The position numbers and the translations under genes are program-made. This document shows positions 9,372 through 17,130 of a DNA stretch of 64,000 nucleotides, piece after piece. The first letter of the stretch is position 1, and each line of letters starts with the position of its first letter. Below the pieces are notes generated by a model. It saw nothing but the letters and a program-made list of their open reading frames with translations. It was not told the origin of the DNA and ran no database searches. The DNA comes from an uncultured Hyphomicrobiales bacterium (GTDB lineage: Bacteria; Pseudomonadota; Alphaproteobacteria; Rhizobiales; Devosiaceae): positions 26,364 to 90,363 of the forward strand of contig CAIMLX010000267.1 of the NCBI GenBank assembly GCA_903842455.1. Reading direction: 5' to 3'.

Positions 9372-11456
9372 TTGTTGCATTTTTTTACGGCCAGTCTGTC
9401 GCGTCGGCTCTATGGTCTGCTGGCACTCTTTGCGGTTGGGTTCTTCGCAGTCGTCGGATACCAGCTCTACGACCTGAAGACCAATCTCGACGACTTCAAG
9501 CGCACCGAGCTGCAGAGTGTGGTGCAGGCGGCGACCAGCGTCGTCCAGTCATACTATGACCGCTTCCAGGCGGGAGAGCTGACTGAGGACGAGGCCAAGG
9601 TGCAGGCGCTCGATGCGGTTCGCGCCATGCGCTACCAGGGCAAAGAGTATTTCTTCATCGACGACTACAACTCGATGATCCTGATCATGCATCCGACCAA
9701 GCCGGAAAAGCAGGGTGCCGACCGGTCGGTGGAAGCCGACAGCCGCGGCAAGTTCTACCTGCAGGAACTGCTAGGCAAGGTGCGGACAGACGGCGCCGGT
9801 TTTGAGACCTATCTGTTCAAGATGCCCGAAGGCGGGGAAGCCGACAAAGTCAGTTACGCGCTGGGCTTTGCGCCCTGGGGCTGGTCGATCGCCTCGGGCG
9901 TCATGTTCACCCAAGTGGACGAAATCTTCTGGCAGGCAGCCGCCGAAGGCGGCGCGATGACCGCAACGATCGCGCTCCTTATCCTCCTCGCCGGCGTCCT
10001 GATTGCGCGCTCGATCGCCAAGCCGATGGTGCAGCTCAACCGCACGATGCTCAGGGTGGCGGATGGTGAGTATAGCCTCGTCGTCGAAGGCACCAAGCGT
10101 CGGGACGAGATCGGCGCCATGGCAAAGGCGGTCGAAGTGTTCCGTGAGAACGGTGCCAAGGTCGCCCAGATGACAGAGGCGGAGGCCGCCCGCATCGTTT
10201 CCGACCAGCAGGCGCGCGCCCGCATGATGGCCGAACTGCAGAAGTCCTTCGGCGAAGTGGTCGATGCGGCCATCGCCGGCGACTTTTCTCGCCGCGTCGA
10301 TGCCGAGTTCCCCGATGCCGAGCTGAACGCGCTCGCCGGCAGCGTCAACAACCTCGTGGCCACCGTCGACCGCGGGCTGACCGAAACCGGCGAGGTCATT
10401 GCTGCCCTTGCCGATGCCGACCTGACCAAGCGCATGCAGGGCGATTACGAAGGCGCGTTCGCGCGGCTGAAGAACGATACCAACGCCATGGCCGACAAGC
10501 TGAGCGACATCGTCGGCCAGCTCAAGGAAACCTCGCGCGGGCTGAAGACCGCGACGGGCGAAATCCTGTCGGGGGCCAACGACCTGTCGGAGCGCACCAC
10601 CAAGCAGGCCGCGACGATCGAGGAGACGTCGGCCGCGATGGAACAGCTCGCCTCGACCGTGCTGAAGAATGCCGATCGTGCCAAGGAAGCCAGCGGCGTT
10701 GCCGGCCGGGTCACCGTCACCGCCGAAGAGGGTGGCAAGGTGATGGGCGAAGCCAACTCGGCGATGGAGCGGATCACCCAGTCGTCGGGCAAGATCTCCA
10801 ACATCATCGGGCTGATCGATGACATCGCCTTCCAGACCAACCTCCTGGCGCTGAATGCCTCGGTGGAAGCGGCGCGGGCCGGCGATGCCGGCAAGGGCTT
10901 TGCCGTGGTGGCCGTCGAAGTGCGTCGCCTGGCGCAATCCGCCGCCAGCGCTTCGTCCGACGTCAAGAAGCTGATCGAACAGTCGGGCGCAGAAGTCAGC
11001 ACCGGATCGAAGCTGGTGGCCGACGCGGCCAACCGGCTGCACCTCATGCTCGAGGCCGCCCGGTCCTCCAGCATGCTGATGGACGGCATTGCACGCGACA
11101 GCCGCGAGCAGGCCTCGGCGATCGAGGAGGTCACCACCGCGGTGCGCCAGCTTGACGAGATGACGCAGCACAACGCGGCCCTCGTCGAAGAGACCAACGC
11201 CGCGATCGAGCAGACCGAGGCGCAGGCCAACGACCTCGACCGCGTGGTCGATATCTTCAACGTCTCGGGCTCCGGCCCGGCCGTTCAACTGCGGCCGACC
11301 GGTGCGCGAACCGCACCGCCCAAGGGCATCCGCGGGCTGCAGCAGAAGGTGAAGCAGGCCGCCAGTTCCTACCTCAGTCGCGGTAACGCCGCGGTGGAAA
11401 GGACTGGGCCGAATTCTGACGGCGGCGAAACAACCCTGACACGCGGTGTCAGGTGA
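9372..11456 (+). CDS. Methyl-accepting chemotaxis protein 4 (single Cache sensor), C-terminal tether frameshifted
   Basis: A 694-residue receptor starting at tandem TTG codons (9372/9375) after GGGGGT. A membrane helix (about 10-31) is followed by a ~150-residue single-Cache (sCache_2-like) domain with YFFIDD and [10 protein letters not shown]. Then come a second helix, HAMP and a complete signalling domain. The C terminus follows its paralogues up to SRGNAAV, then changes to [19 protein letters not shown]. Adding one base near 11398 restores DKDWAEF and a TGA at 11417-11419, so the CheR/CheB tether has been lost by a one-base deletion. The body of the protein is intact and should still signal, but adaptation may depend on tethered partners on other receptors. 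Confidence 0.9.
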   Translation: MLHFFTASLSRRLYGLLALFAVGFFAVVGYQLYDLKTNLDDFKRTELQSVVQAATSVVQSYYDRFQAGELTEDEAKVQALDAVRAMRYQGKEYFFIDDYNSMILIMHPTKPEKQGADRSVEADSRGKFYLQELLGKVRTDGAGFETYLFKMPEGGEADKVSYALGFAPWGWSIASGVMFTQVDEIFWQAAAEGGAMTATIALLILLAGVLIARSIAKPMVQLNRTMLRVADGEYSLVVEGTKRRDEIGAMAKAVEVFRENGAKVAQMTEAEAARIVSDQQARARMMAELQKSFGEVVDAAIAGDFSRRVDAEFPDAELNALAGSVNNLVATVDRGLTETGEVIAALADADLTKRMQGDYEGAFARLKNDTNAMADKLSDIVGQLKETSRGLKTATGEILSGANDLSERTTKQAATIEETSAAMEQLASTVLKNADRAKEASGVAGRVTVTAEEGGKVMGEANSAMERITQSSGKISNIIGLIDDIAFQTNLLALNASVEAARAGDAGKGFAVVAVEVRRLAQSAASASSDVKKLIEQSGAEVSTGSKLVADAANRLHLMLEAARSSSMLMDGIARDSREQASAIEEVTTAVRQLDEMTQHNAALVEETNAAIEQTEAQANDLDRVVDIFNVSGSGPAVQLRPTGARTAPPKGIRGLQQKVKQAASSYLSRGNAAVERTGPNSDGGETTLTRGVR

Positions 11457-11466
11457 CTCGTGAGAC

Positions 11467-11498
11467 AACCCTTCCCGCGTCAACCGGGAAGGGTTTTT
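11467..11498 (+). terminator. Strong hairpin terminator that abuts the next start codon
   Basis: A perfect 11-bp stem (AACCCTTCCCG/CGGGAAGGGTT) with a 7-base loop is followed by TTTTTC and then directly by ATG 11500. It looks like the terminator of the receptor gene, but its 3' arm GGGAAGGG is also the only ribosome binding site for the next gene. Confidence 0.75.
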
Positions 11499-11499
11499 C

Positions 11500-11811
11500 A
11501 TGTCCATCGTCGTTCCTCACACCATCGAGCTCGTCACCTTTCGCCTCGCCAAGGGCGACACGCAGGGGTTCGTCGATGCCAATGCCGCCATCAACGACTG
11601 GCTGAAGCGACAGCCGGGCTTCGTGTCCCGCCATCTCGCCGAGCGCGACGACGGCAGCTACCTCGACATCGTTTTCTGGAAAAGCCATGCGGATGCACTG
11701 GCGGCCAGCGGCAAAATGATGGAAGAGATGGCCCAGTCGGAGGCCATGACCATGATCGATCCCATGGGCCTCGACATGAGCCATGGAACAATCAGACTCT
11801 CGGTCGACTGA
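11500..11811 (+). CDS. Small dimeric alpha/beta-barrel (antibiotic biosynthesis monooxygenase-like) protein
   Basis: A 103-residue cytoplasmic protein. The pattern of an N-terminal strand (IELVTFRLA), helix (FVDANAAINDWLKRQPGF), strand (SRHLAERDDGSYLDIVFWKS) and helix (ADALAASGKMMEE) is typical of ferredoxin-like ABM/dimeric alpha-beta barrel proteins. No catalytic residue can be assigned. ATG 11500 follows GGGAAGGG, which is the 3' arm of the preceding hairpin. The next gene overlaps or directly follows the stop, so the two may be co-transcribed. Family assignment rests on fold pattern only. Confidence 0.65.
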   Translation: MSIVVPHTIELVTFRLAKGDTQGFVDANAAINDWLKRQPGFVSRHLAERDDGSYLDIVFWKSHADALAASGKMMEEMAQSEAMTMIDPMGLDMSHGTIRLSVD

Positions 11812-12160
11812 AATGGTCGCCGATCTCCTCAACATCGTCCGCTCGTTTCCCGAGCCGGTGCAGCAGCTGACCAGCAAGCTGGCACTGACGCTGCTATCGG
11901 TTCGCCCGGATCTCGAGGGCAAGGCACGGCTCGGCTGGGGCTCGGTGAACTATCGGCATCCGGTGGCAGGCTTCGTCTGCGCCATCTTCCCGATGGAGGA
12001 CCACGTCTCGCTGGTGTTCGAGCACGGCCGGCAACTGAGCTCGCCGCTGCTCGAGGGGGACGGCAAGCAGGTGCGATTCATCAAGCTGGTTCCTGGTGTC
12101 GACATCCCCGAGGACGAGATCGCCATCCTGCTTTCGGAGGCCATTGCACTGAAGGCCTGA
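11783..12160 (+). CDS. DUF1801 domain-containing protein
   Basis: A 125-residue small cytoplasmic protein of the DUF1801 (YdhG-like) type. The pattern LLSVRPDLEGKARLGWGSVNY, with a later hydrophobic strand IFPMEDHVSLVFEHG, is characteristic. The molecular function of the family is unknown. Two starts are possible: ATG 11783, overlapping the previous gene by 29 bases, or ATG 11813 two bases after its stop (115 residues). The conserved part begins near the second, so 11813 is at least as likely. It is followed by a hairpin that leads straight into mgsA. Confidence 0.7.
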   Translation: MEQSDSRSTEMVADLLNIVRSFPEPVQQLTSKLALTLLSVRPDLEGKARLGWGSVNYRHPVAGFVCAIFPMEDHVSLVFEHGRQLSSPLLEGDGKQVRFIKLVPGVDIPEDEIAILLSEAIALKA

Positions 12161-12174
12161 GCCGGGCAGAACGG

Positions 12175-12197
12175 AGCCCTCACACGAGAGGGCTTTT
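12175..12197 (+). terminator. Hairpin abutting the mgsA start codon
   Basis: A perfect 7-bp stem (AGCCCTC/GAGGGCT) with a 6-base loop is followed by TTTC and ATG 12199. The right arm holds GAGGG, the presumptive mgsA ribosome binding site. This is the same design as the hairpin at 11467, one gene upstream. Confidence 0.6.
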
Positions 12198-12198
12198 C

Positions 12199-12561
12199 AT
12201 GGCGCGCATCGGCCTCGTTGCACACGATGACAAGAAGGACGAACTGGTCGCCTGGGCGCTCAGGAACCGTGACGCGCTTGCCGCCCACGAGTTGTACGGG
12301 ACCGGCACCAGCGGCGGCCGGATTATCGAAGGGACCGGGCTCGCAGTTACCCGCCTGCTATCGGGGCCGCTCGGCGGCGATGCGCAATTGGGCGCGATGA
12401 TCGCCGAGGGCCGGCTCGACGTGCTGATCTTCTTTCAGGATCCGCTGACCGCCATGCCGCACGACGTCGATATCAAGTCGCTCACCCGGCTCGCCACGCT
12501 CTACGACATCCTGTTCGCCCCCAATCACAAAACTGCGGATGCCGTTCTGGCCGCTCTTTGA
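12199..12561 (+). CDS. mgsA: Methylglyoxal synthase
   Basis: Converts dihydroxyacetone phosphate to methylglyoxal and phosphate, a bypass that relieves sugar-phosphate accumulation. The 120-residue sequence has the family hallmarks: IGLVAHDDKKDEL at the N terminus (His9, Asp10), GTGTSG phosphate-binding loop, LSGPLGGDAQLGAMI, and DVLIFFQDPLTAMPHDVD with the catalytic aspartate region. The usual C-terminal CN/TN segment reads APNHKTADAVL, and the protein is shorter than the E. coli enzyme (152 residues), as often seen in alphaproteobacteria. The gene starts at ATG 12199 right after a hairpin containing its ribosome binding site. gloB, the glyoxalase II that disposes of methylglyoxal products, lies far away at 58.7 kb. 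Confidence 0.9.
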   Translation: MARIGLVAHDDKKDELVAWALRNRDALAAHELYGTGTSGGRIIEGTGLAVTRLLSGPLGGDAQLGAMIAEGRLDVLIFFQDPLTAMPHDVDIKSLTRLATLYDILFAPNHKTADAVLAAL

Positions 12562-12575
12562 CCATCTGGTCAAAG
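12556..12575. promoter_or_regulatory. Perfect 20-bp palindrome (possible operator) at the mgsA 3' end
   Basis: CTTTGACC-ATCT-GGTCAAAG gives 8-bp perfect arms around a 4-base centre. It overlaps the mgsA stop codon and lies about 125 bases before livG. No T-run follows, so an operator is more likely than a terminator. TTGACC-containing half-site matches recur nearby at about 12624 and 12670. Confidence 0.5.
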
Positions 12576-12701
12576 CCGAACGGTTTCTGTAGGAAGCGCC
12601 CACAGCGAAGCTCGGCTGCTCGATTGACCGGGTATCCGGCATATGAGCAGATGCCCGGCAAGTCGGCATTTGACCGATAGATTTATCAGGACGGGGGTGG
12701 G

Positions 12702-13484
12702 GTGTCCTTCGACGCAGTCATCGACGTGCAGAACGTCAGCAAGCGCTTTGGCGGCTTGCGCGCAGTCAACGAGTGCTCGCTTCGGGTCGAGCGGGGATCG
12801 ATCACCGGGCTCATCGGGCCGAACGGTGCCGGCAAGTCGACGCTTTTCAACCTCGTCGCCGGCAACATCACGCCCGACAGCGGCAAGATCATCTTTGACG
12901 GCAAAGATGTCACTGGTTTGAAGCCGCACCAGCTGTTTCACCGCGGCATGCTGCGCACCTTCCAGATCGCGCACGAATTCTCCAATATGACGGCGCTCGA
13001 GAACCTGATGATGGTGCCGCCGGGCCAGCCGGGCGAGAGCCTCGTCACCACCTGGTTCGCGCCGGGTGCGGTGAAGAGCGCCGAGCGCGCAGTGCGCCAG
13101 AAGGCGCTCGACGTCATCGATTTTTTGAAGCTGGGGCATGTGAAGCACGAACTGGCAGGCAACCTGTCCGGCGGCCAGAAGAAGCTGCTCGAACTGGGCC
13201 GCACCATGATGGTCGATGCCAAGGTGGTGCTGCTCGACGAGGTGGCGGCGGGCGTCAACCGCACGCTGCTGCAGGACCTGGCGGCCAATATCGAGCGGAT
13301 GAACCAGGAACTGGGCTACACCTTCTTCGTCATCGAGCACGACATGGATCTGATCGGCCGCCTGTGCGATCCGGTGATCGTCATGGCGCAGGGCGAGAAG
13401 ATCGCCGAGGGCCCGATGTCGGAAATCCGGGCCAATCCCGAAATCATCGAGGCCTATTTCGGCGCTCCGGTGGAGGCGGCGTAA
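12702..13484 (+). CDS. livG: Branched-chain amino acid-type ABC transporter ATPase LivG
   Basis: One of the two cytoplasmic ATPases of a HAAT-family importer, which drives uptake of branched-chain amino acids or related compounds. The 260 residues contain the Walker A loop GPNGAGKST, the LivG-type insertion after the Q-loop, the signature NLSGGQKK, the Walker B region VVLLDEVAAG and the switch histidine in VIEHDMD. GTG 12702 is used after a G-rich stretch. It starts the livG-livF-livH-livM operon, overlapping livF by one base (TAATG). The matching binding protein gene is not adjacent but at 19313..20521 on the other strand. Confidence 0.9.
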   Translation: MSFDAVIDVQNVSKRFGGLRAVNECSLRVERGSITGLIGPNGAGKSTLFNLVAGNITPDSGKIIFDGKDVTGLKPHQLFHRGMLRTFQIAHEFSNMTALENLMMVPPGQPGESLVTTWFAPGAVKSAERAVRQKALDVIDFLKLGHVKHELAGNLSGGQKKLLELGRTMMVDAKVVLLDEVAAGVNRTLLQDLAANIERMNQELGYTFFVIEHDMDLIGRLCDPVIVMAQGEKIAEGPMSEIRANPEIIEAYFGAPVEAA

Positions 13485-14188
13485 TGGCGCTCATCGAACT
13501 CAAGAACGTCATCGGCGGCTATGGTGGCGCGCCTATTCTCAACGGCGTCAACATGTCGATCGAGCAGAGCGACATCGGGGTGATCGTCGGACCGAATGGC
13601 GCGGGGAAATCGACGACGCTGAAGGCGATTTTCGGCCTGCTCAAGGTTACCGAGGGGTCGATCGTCTTCCAGGGCGAGGAGATCCAGAATGCGCTGCCGG
13701 ACCGGCTGGTGCCCAAGGGGCTGAGCTTCGTACCGCAGGAGAAGAACGTCTTCACCTCGATGAGCGTCGAGGAAAACCTGGAGATGGGCGCGTTCACCCG
13801 CACTGACGACTTCCGCCCCACCATCGAGTGGGTCTACGACATGTTCCCGGTGCTGCGCGAGAAGCGCCGTCAGCCGGCAGGCGAGCTCTCGGGCGGCCAG
13901 CGCCAGATGGTGGCCATGGGCCGTGCCCTGATGAGCAAGCCCAGCCTGCTGCTGCTCGACGAACCATCCGCCGGGCTCAGCCCGCGCTACGTGCTCGAAA
14001 TCTTCGAGCAGATCGTCAAGGTCAACAAGGCCGGCGTCGCCATCCTGATGGTCGAGCAGAATGCGCGGCAGGCGCTGGCGTTCGCCTCGCGCGGCTTCGT
14101 GCTCGCCACCGGCAAGAACCGTTTCACCGGCACGGGCCCTGAGCTCATTGCCGACCCCGAAGTCGCCAAAAGTTTCCTCGGGGGCTGA
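13484..14188 (+). CDS. livF: Branched-chain amino acid-type ABC transporter ATPase LivF
   Basis: The second ATPase of the importer, 234 residues. Walker A is GPNGAGKST, the signature is ELSGGQRQ and Walker B is LLLLDEPSAGLSP, which is the LivF form. The longer in-frame reading from 13364 lies inside livG and is rejected. ATG 13484 overlaps the livG stop by one base, which implies translational coupling. It pairs with LivG beneath the LivH/LivM membrane channel. Confidence 0.92.
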   Translation: MALIELKNVIGGYGGAPILNGVNMSIEQSDIGVIVGPNGAGKSTTLKAIFGLLKVTEGSIVFQGEEIQNALPDRLVPKGLSFVPQEKNVFTSMSVEENLEMGAFTRTDDFRPTIEWVYDMFPVLREKRRQPAGELSGGQRQMVAMGRALMSKPSLLLLDEPSAGLSPRYVLEIFEQIVKVNKAGVAILMVEQNARQALAFASRGFVLATGKNRFTGTGPELIADPEVAKSFLGG

Positions 14189-14195
14189 GCGCGCG

Positions 14196-15197
14196 ATGAA
14201 CGAACTCATCTTCTTTTTCAACAACGTGATCGTCGGCGGCGTCGCCCTGGGCTCGATCTACGCGGTCGGCGCTATCGGCGTGACGCTGATCTTCGGCATC
14301 CTGCGCTTCGCGCATTTCGCCCATGGCGACATGATGACGATGGGCGCCTTCATCGCCTTCCTGCTGATGCTGGCCTGCCAGGCGCTGGGCATATCGGTGC
14401 CGTTCCTGCCGACGGGGTTCCTGGTCCTGCCGGTGGCGATGGTGCTCACCACCATCATCGCGCTCGGGCTCGACAAGGGGTTCTACGCTCCCTTGCGCAA
14501 GCGCGGCGCCAAGCCCGTCACCATGCTGATTGCCTCGATCGGCGTGACGCTGATCATCCAGGGCCTCATCCGCCTGTTCTTCGGCTCGGGCACCTGGTCG
14601 TTCTTCGAGAGCGAAACCAAGCAGTTGATCCGCATTCCGGTGCCGCTCGAGGGTGTCACCCGCACCATCAATTTCACCCAGCCGCAGGTGCTGATGGTGG
14701 TGTGTACCGCCGTCGCCGTGCTGGCGCTGCACTTCTTCCTGACCCGCTCGCGGCTGGGCAAGGCGATGCGCGCCATGGCCGACAATCCTGACCTGGCGCA
14801 GGTTTCAGGCATCAACACCAAGGTAGTGGTCCGCGTCACCTGGATCATCGCCGGCTCGCTCGCCGCCATGGCCGGCACCATGCTGGCGCTCGACGTGCAG
14901 CTGAAGCCGGACCTCGCCTTCAACATCGTGCTGCCGATCTTCGCGGCGGCGATCGTCGGTGGTCTCGGGCAATCCTACGGTGCCATCGCGGGCGGCTTCC
15001 TGATCGGCTTTGCCGAGACGGCGGCGATCTTCAACTGGTCGGTGCTGCTGCGGCCGATTGCCGGGGCGCTGCCGTTCGAAGTGCCGGCGACACTGGCCAT
15101 CGTGCCGACCGAGTACAAGCTCACCGTGGCCTTCGTCATCCTCGTGGTGGTGCTGCTCTGGCGCCCGACGGGTATCTTCAAGGGAGCTTCGTCATGA
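14196..15197 (+). CDS. livH: Branched-chain amino acid-type ABC transporter permease LivH
   Basis: A membrane-spanning subunit of the importer, 333 residues with about eight hydrophobic helices. The N-terminal GSIYAVGAIGVTLIFGILRFAHFAHGD region is characteristic of LivH, as is the C-terminal AAIVGGLGQSYGAIAGGFLIG loop that contacts the ATPase. ATG 14196 follows the livF stop by 7 bases. Its stop overlaps the livM start as ATGA. Confidence 0.92.
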   Translation: MNELIFFFNNVIVGGVALGSIYAVGAIGVTLIFGILRFAHFAHGDMMTMGAFIAFLLMLACQALGISVPFLPTGFLVLPVAMVLTTIIALGLDKGFYAPLRKRGAKPVTMLIASIGVTLIIQGLIRLFFGSGTWSFFESETKQLIRIPVPLEGVTRTINFTQPQVLMVVCTAVAVLALHFFLTRSRLGKAMRAMADNPDLAQVSGINTKVVVRVTWIIAGSLAAMAGTMLALDVQLKPDLAFNIVLPIFAAAIVGGLGQSYGAIAGGFLIGFAETAAIFNWSVLLRPIAGALPFEVPATLAIVPTEYKLTVAFVILVVVLLWRPTGIFKGASS

Positions 15198-16483
15198 TCG
15201 CACGTCGCTCCCTCACCCTGTTCGCAGGGCTGTTCGTGCTGTTCTGCGTCATTGGCTGGGCACTTGGCGCCGCCAATATCTCGCTGCTGCTGGTGCAGAG
15301 TTTCGCCTACGCACTAATCGCGCTCGGTCTCAACATCCAGTGGGGCTATGGCGGCTTGTTCAACTTCGGCATCATGGGGATGCTGATGCTGGGCGGCGCG
15401 GCCACCACCTTCATCTCGACCCCGATCATTCCTGGATTCTGGGGGTCTGAAGGCCCGCTGCTGCTGGGCAGGGCGCTGCTCGCCTTTGCCTTCGGCTTCC
15501 TGCTGGTCTGGGGCGCCCGCAAGGCCGACCGGGTCGGCATCCGTGGCGGCTGGAAGACGGCGCTGACCATCGTCGCCTGGGCCGCCGCCTACATCATCTA
15601 TCGCAGCCAGATCGACGTCGCGGCCGCCTATATCGAGGCGACGCCGGATGGCTGGATCGGCGGCCTCGGGCTTCACCCGGTTCTGGGCTGGCTGTTTGGC
15701 GGCGTCCTCGCGGCTGGTGCGGCCTATATCGTGGGCAAGATCTGCCTCGGGCTGCGCACCGACTATCTGGCCATCGCCACCATCGGCATTTCCGAAATCA
15801 TCCGCGCACTGCTCAAGAATATGGACTGGCTGACGCGCGGTACCCTCACCGTCTCGCCCATCCCGTGGCCGACGCCGCTGCCGCAGGAGTTCCAGGCGAG
15901 CGGCACGCCGATCACCGACAGCTTCATCTACGCGCGGCTGGGCTTTCTCGGCCTCGTGCTGATCGTGCTGATCGTAGCGTTCTTCCTTGTGCAGCGCGCC
16001 TATGGCGGACCGTGGGGGCGCATGATGCGCGCCATCCGCGACAACTACGTCGCCGCGGCCTCGATGGGCAAGAACATCACCAGCCGGCAGCTCGAGGTGT
16101 TCATCCTCGGCTCGGTGCTGATGGGCATCGGCGGCGCCATGCTGGTGAGCTTCGGGCAGATCTACGACCCCGGTTCGTTCCAGCCGATCAACCACACCTT
16201 CCTCATCTGGGTGATGGTGATCGTCGGTGGGGCGGGCAACAACTGGGGCGCGGTGTTCGGGGCCATGCTGATCTACATCACCTGGATGATCTCGGACCCG
16301 GTGTCGCAATGGCTGTTCAACGGCATCTCCAACTGGTCGACCGATCTGGGATGGGGTGCCATTCCCGAGATCCAGTCGCGCGCCAGCCAGATGCGCGTGT
16401 TCGTTCTCGGCGTGGTCATCACCATCGCGTTGCGCTACGCGCCGCGCGGGCTCATTCCGGAAGTGGTGAAGCGCGAAGCCTGA
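15194..16483 (+). CDS. livM: Branched-chain amino acid-type ABC transporter permease LivM
   Basis: The second membrane subunit, 429 residues, longer than LivH as usual. The family segment ALGLNIQWGYGGLFNFGIMG lies near the N terminus. RTDYLAIATIGISEIIRALL and RMMRAIRDNYVAAASMGKN, which contact the ATPase, lie in the middle, followed by VGGAGNNWGAVFGA. A ~100-residue segment around residues 85-175 is a non-conserved insertion with extra helices. The last gene of the operon, it ends two bases before the convergent tetR gene. Confidence 0.9.
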   Translation: MIARRSLTLFAGLFVLFCVIGWALGAANISLLLVQSFAYALIALGLNIQWGYGGLFNFGIMGMLMLGGAATTFISTPIIPGFWGSEGPLLLGRALLAFAFGFLLVWGARKADRVGIRGGWKTALTIVAWAAAYIIYRSQIDVAAAYIEATPDGWIGGLGLHPVLGWLFGGVLAAGAAYIVGKICLGLRTDYLAIATIGISEIIRALLKNMDWLTRGTLTVSPIPWPTPLPQEFQASGTPITDSFIYARLGFLGLVLIVLIVAFFLVQRAYGGPWGRMMRAIRDNYVAAASMGKNITSRQLEVFILGSVLMGIGGAMLVSFGQIYDPGSFQPINHTFLIWVMVIVGGAGNNWGAVFGAMLIYITWMISDPVSQWLFNGISNWSTDLGWGAIPEIQSRASQMRVFVLGVVITIALRYAPRGLIPEVVKREA

Positions 16484-16485
16484 GC

Positions 16486-17130
16486 TCAGATCGAGTTCAG
16501 GAGCGCCAGCATCACCCGTTCGAGGTCGCGGTCCACCGACGGGCGCAGGGCCGCGAACTCGGGGCGTTCGAGCACCTCGGCGGCCGCCGTGGAGGGGTGG
16601 GCGTTGGGCCACATGCCGGCCACGAAGGTGCCGACCGTGGCGGCCGTCCAGACGCAGTCCTCGACTGAAGTTTCCGGCAGTTTGTTGTTGATGGCGACGC
16701 CGATGCGCCGCACCATTTCGACCAGCCGGCGCTTGATCGCCGCGATGGTCTCGACCGAGACGTTCCGTTCGAGCGTCGAGGCGAGGATCGCCAACAGCCT
16801 CGGCAGTCGGGGGTTGGCCACGAAGGCCATCGTCCCGGCCGCGGCGATGGCCCGCTTGTCGCCTGTGGCGCATGCCGCTAGGTCCCGCTCGATCCGCGGC
16901 AGGAACGCGTCGATGGCTTCGTGCAGCAGGCCGATCAGGACCTGCTCGCGACTCTCGAAGTATCTGTAGACATTCGACTTGGTGAAGCCGGCCCTGGCGG
17001 CGATGGCATTGAGCCCGGCGCCTTCGGGGCCGCCCTCGTCGAACAACGCCGCCGCGGCCGCGAGCAGTGCATCGCGGCGGATCTGCTGCTCCTCCGGCTT
17101 TCGGGCGCGCTGGAAGTGGGTCTCGGTCAT
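16486..17130 (-). CDS. TetR-family transcriptional regulator
   Basis: A 214-residue one-component repressor-type protein. An N-terminal TetR helix-turn-helix spans about residues 18-65 (ALFDEGGPEGAGLNAIAARAGFTKSNVYRYFES), followed by an all-helical ligand domain. Its start overlaps the stop of the upstream dehydrogenase gene as ATGA, so it is co-transcribed and translationally coupled with that gene. The promoters of both dehydrogenase genes carry paired inverted-repeat sites of AGACC...GGTCT type overlapping the -10 and spacer. It very likely represses these promoters and therefore itself. The inducer is unknown; a reactive carbonyl or quinone would suit the target enzymes, but that is inference. 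Confidence 0.85.
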   Translation of the reverse strand: MTETHFQRARKPEEQQIRRDALLAAAAALFDEGGPEGAGLNAIAARAGFTKSNVYRYFESREQVLIGLLHEAIDAFLPRIERDLAACATGDKRAIAAAGTMAFVANPRLPRLLAILASTLERNVSVETIAAIKRRLVEMVRRIGVAINNKLPETSVEDCVWTAATVGTFVAGMWPNAHPSTAAAEVLERPEFAALRPSVDRDLERVMLALLNSI

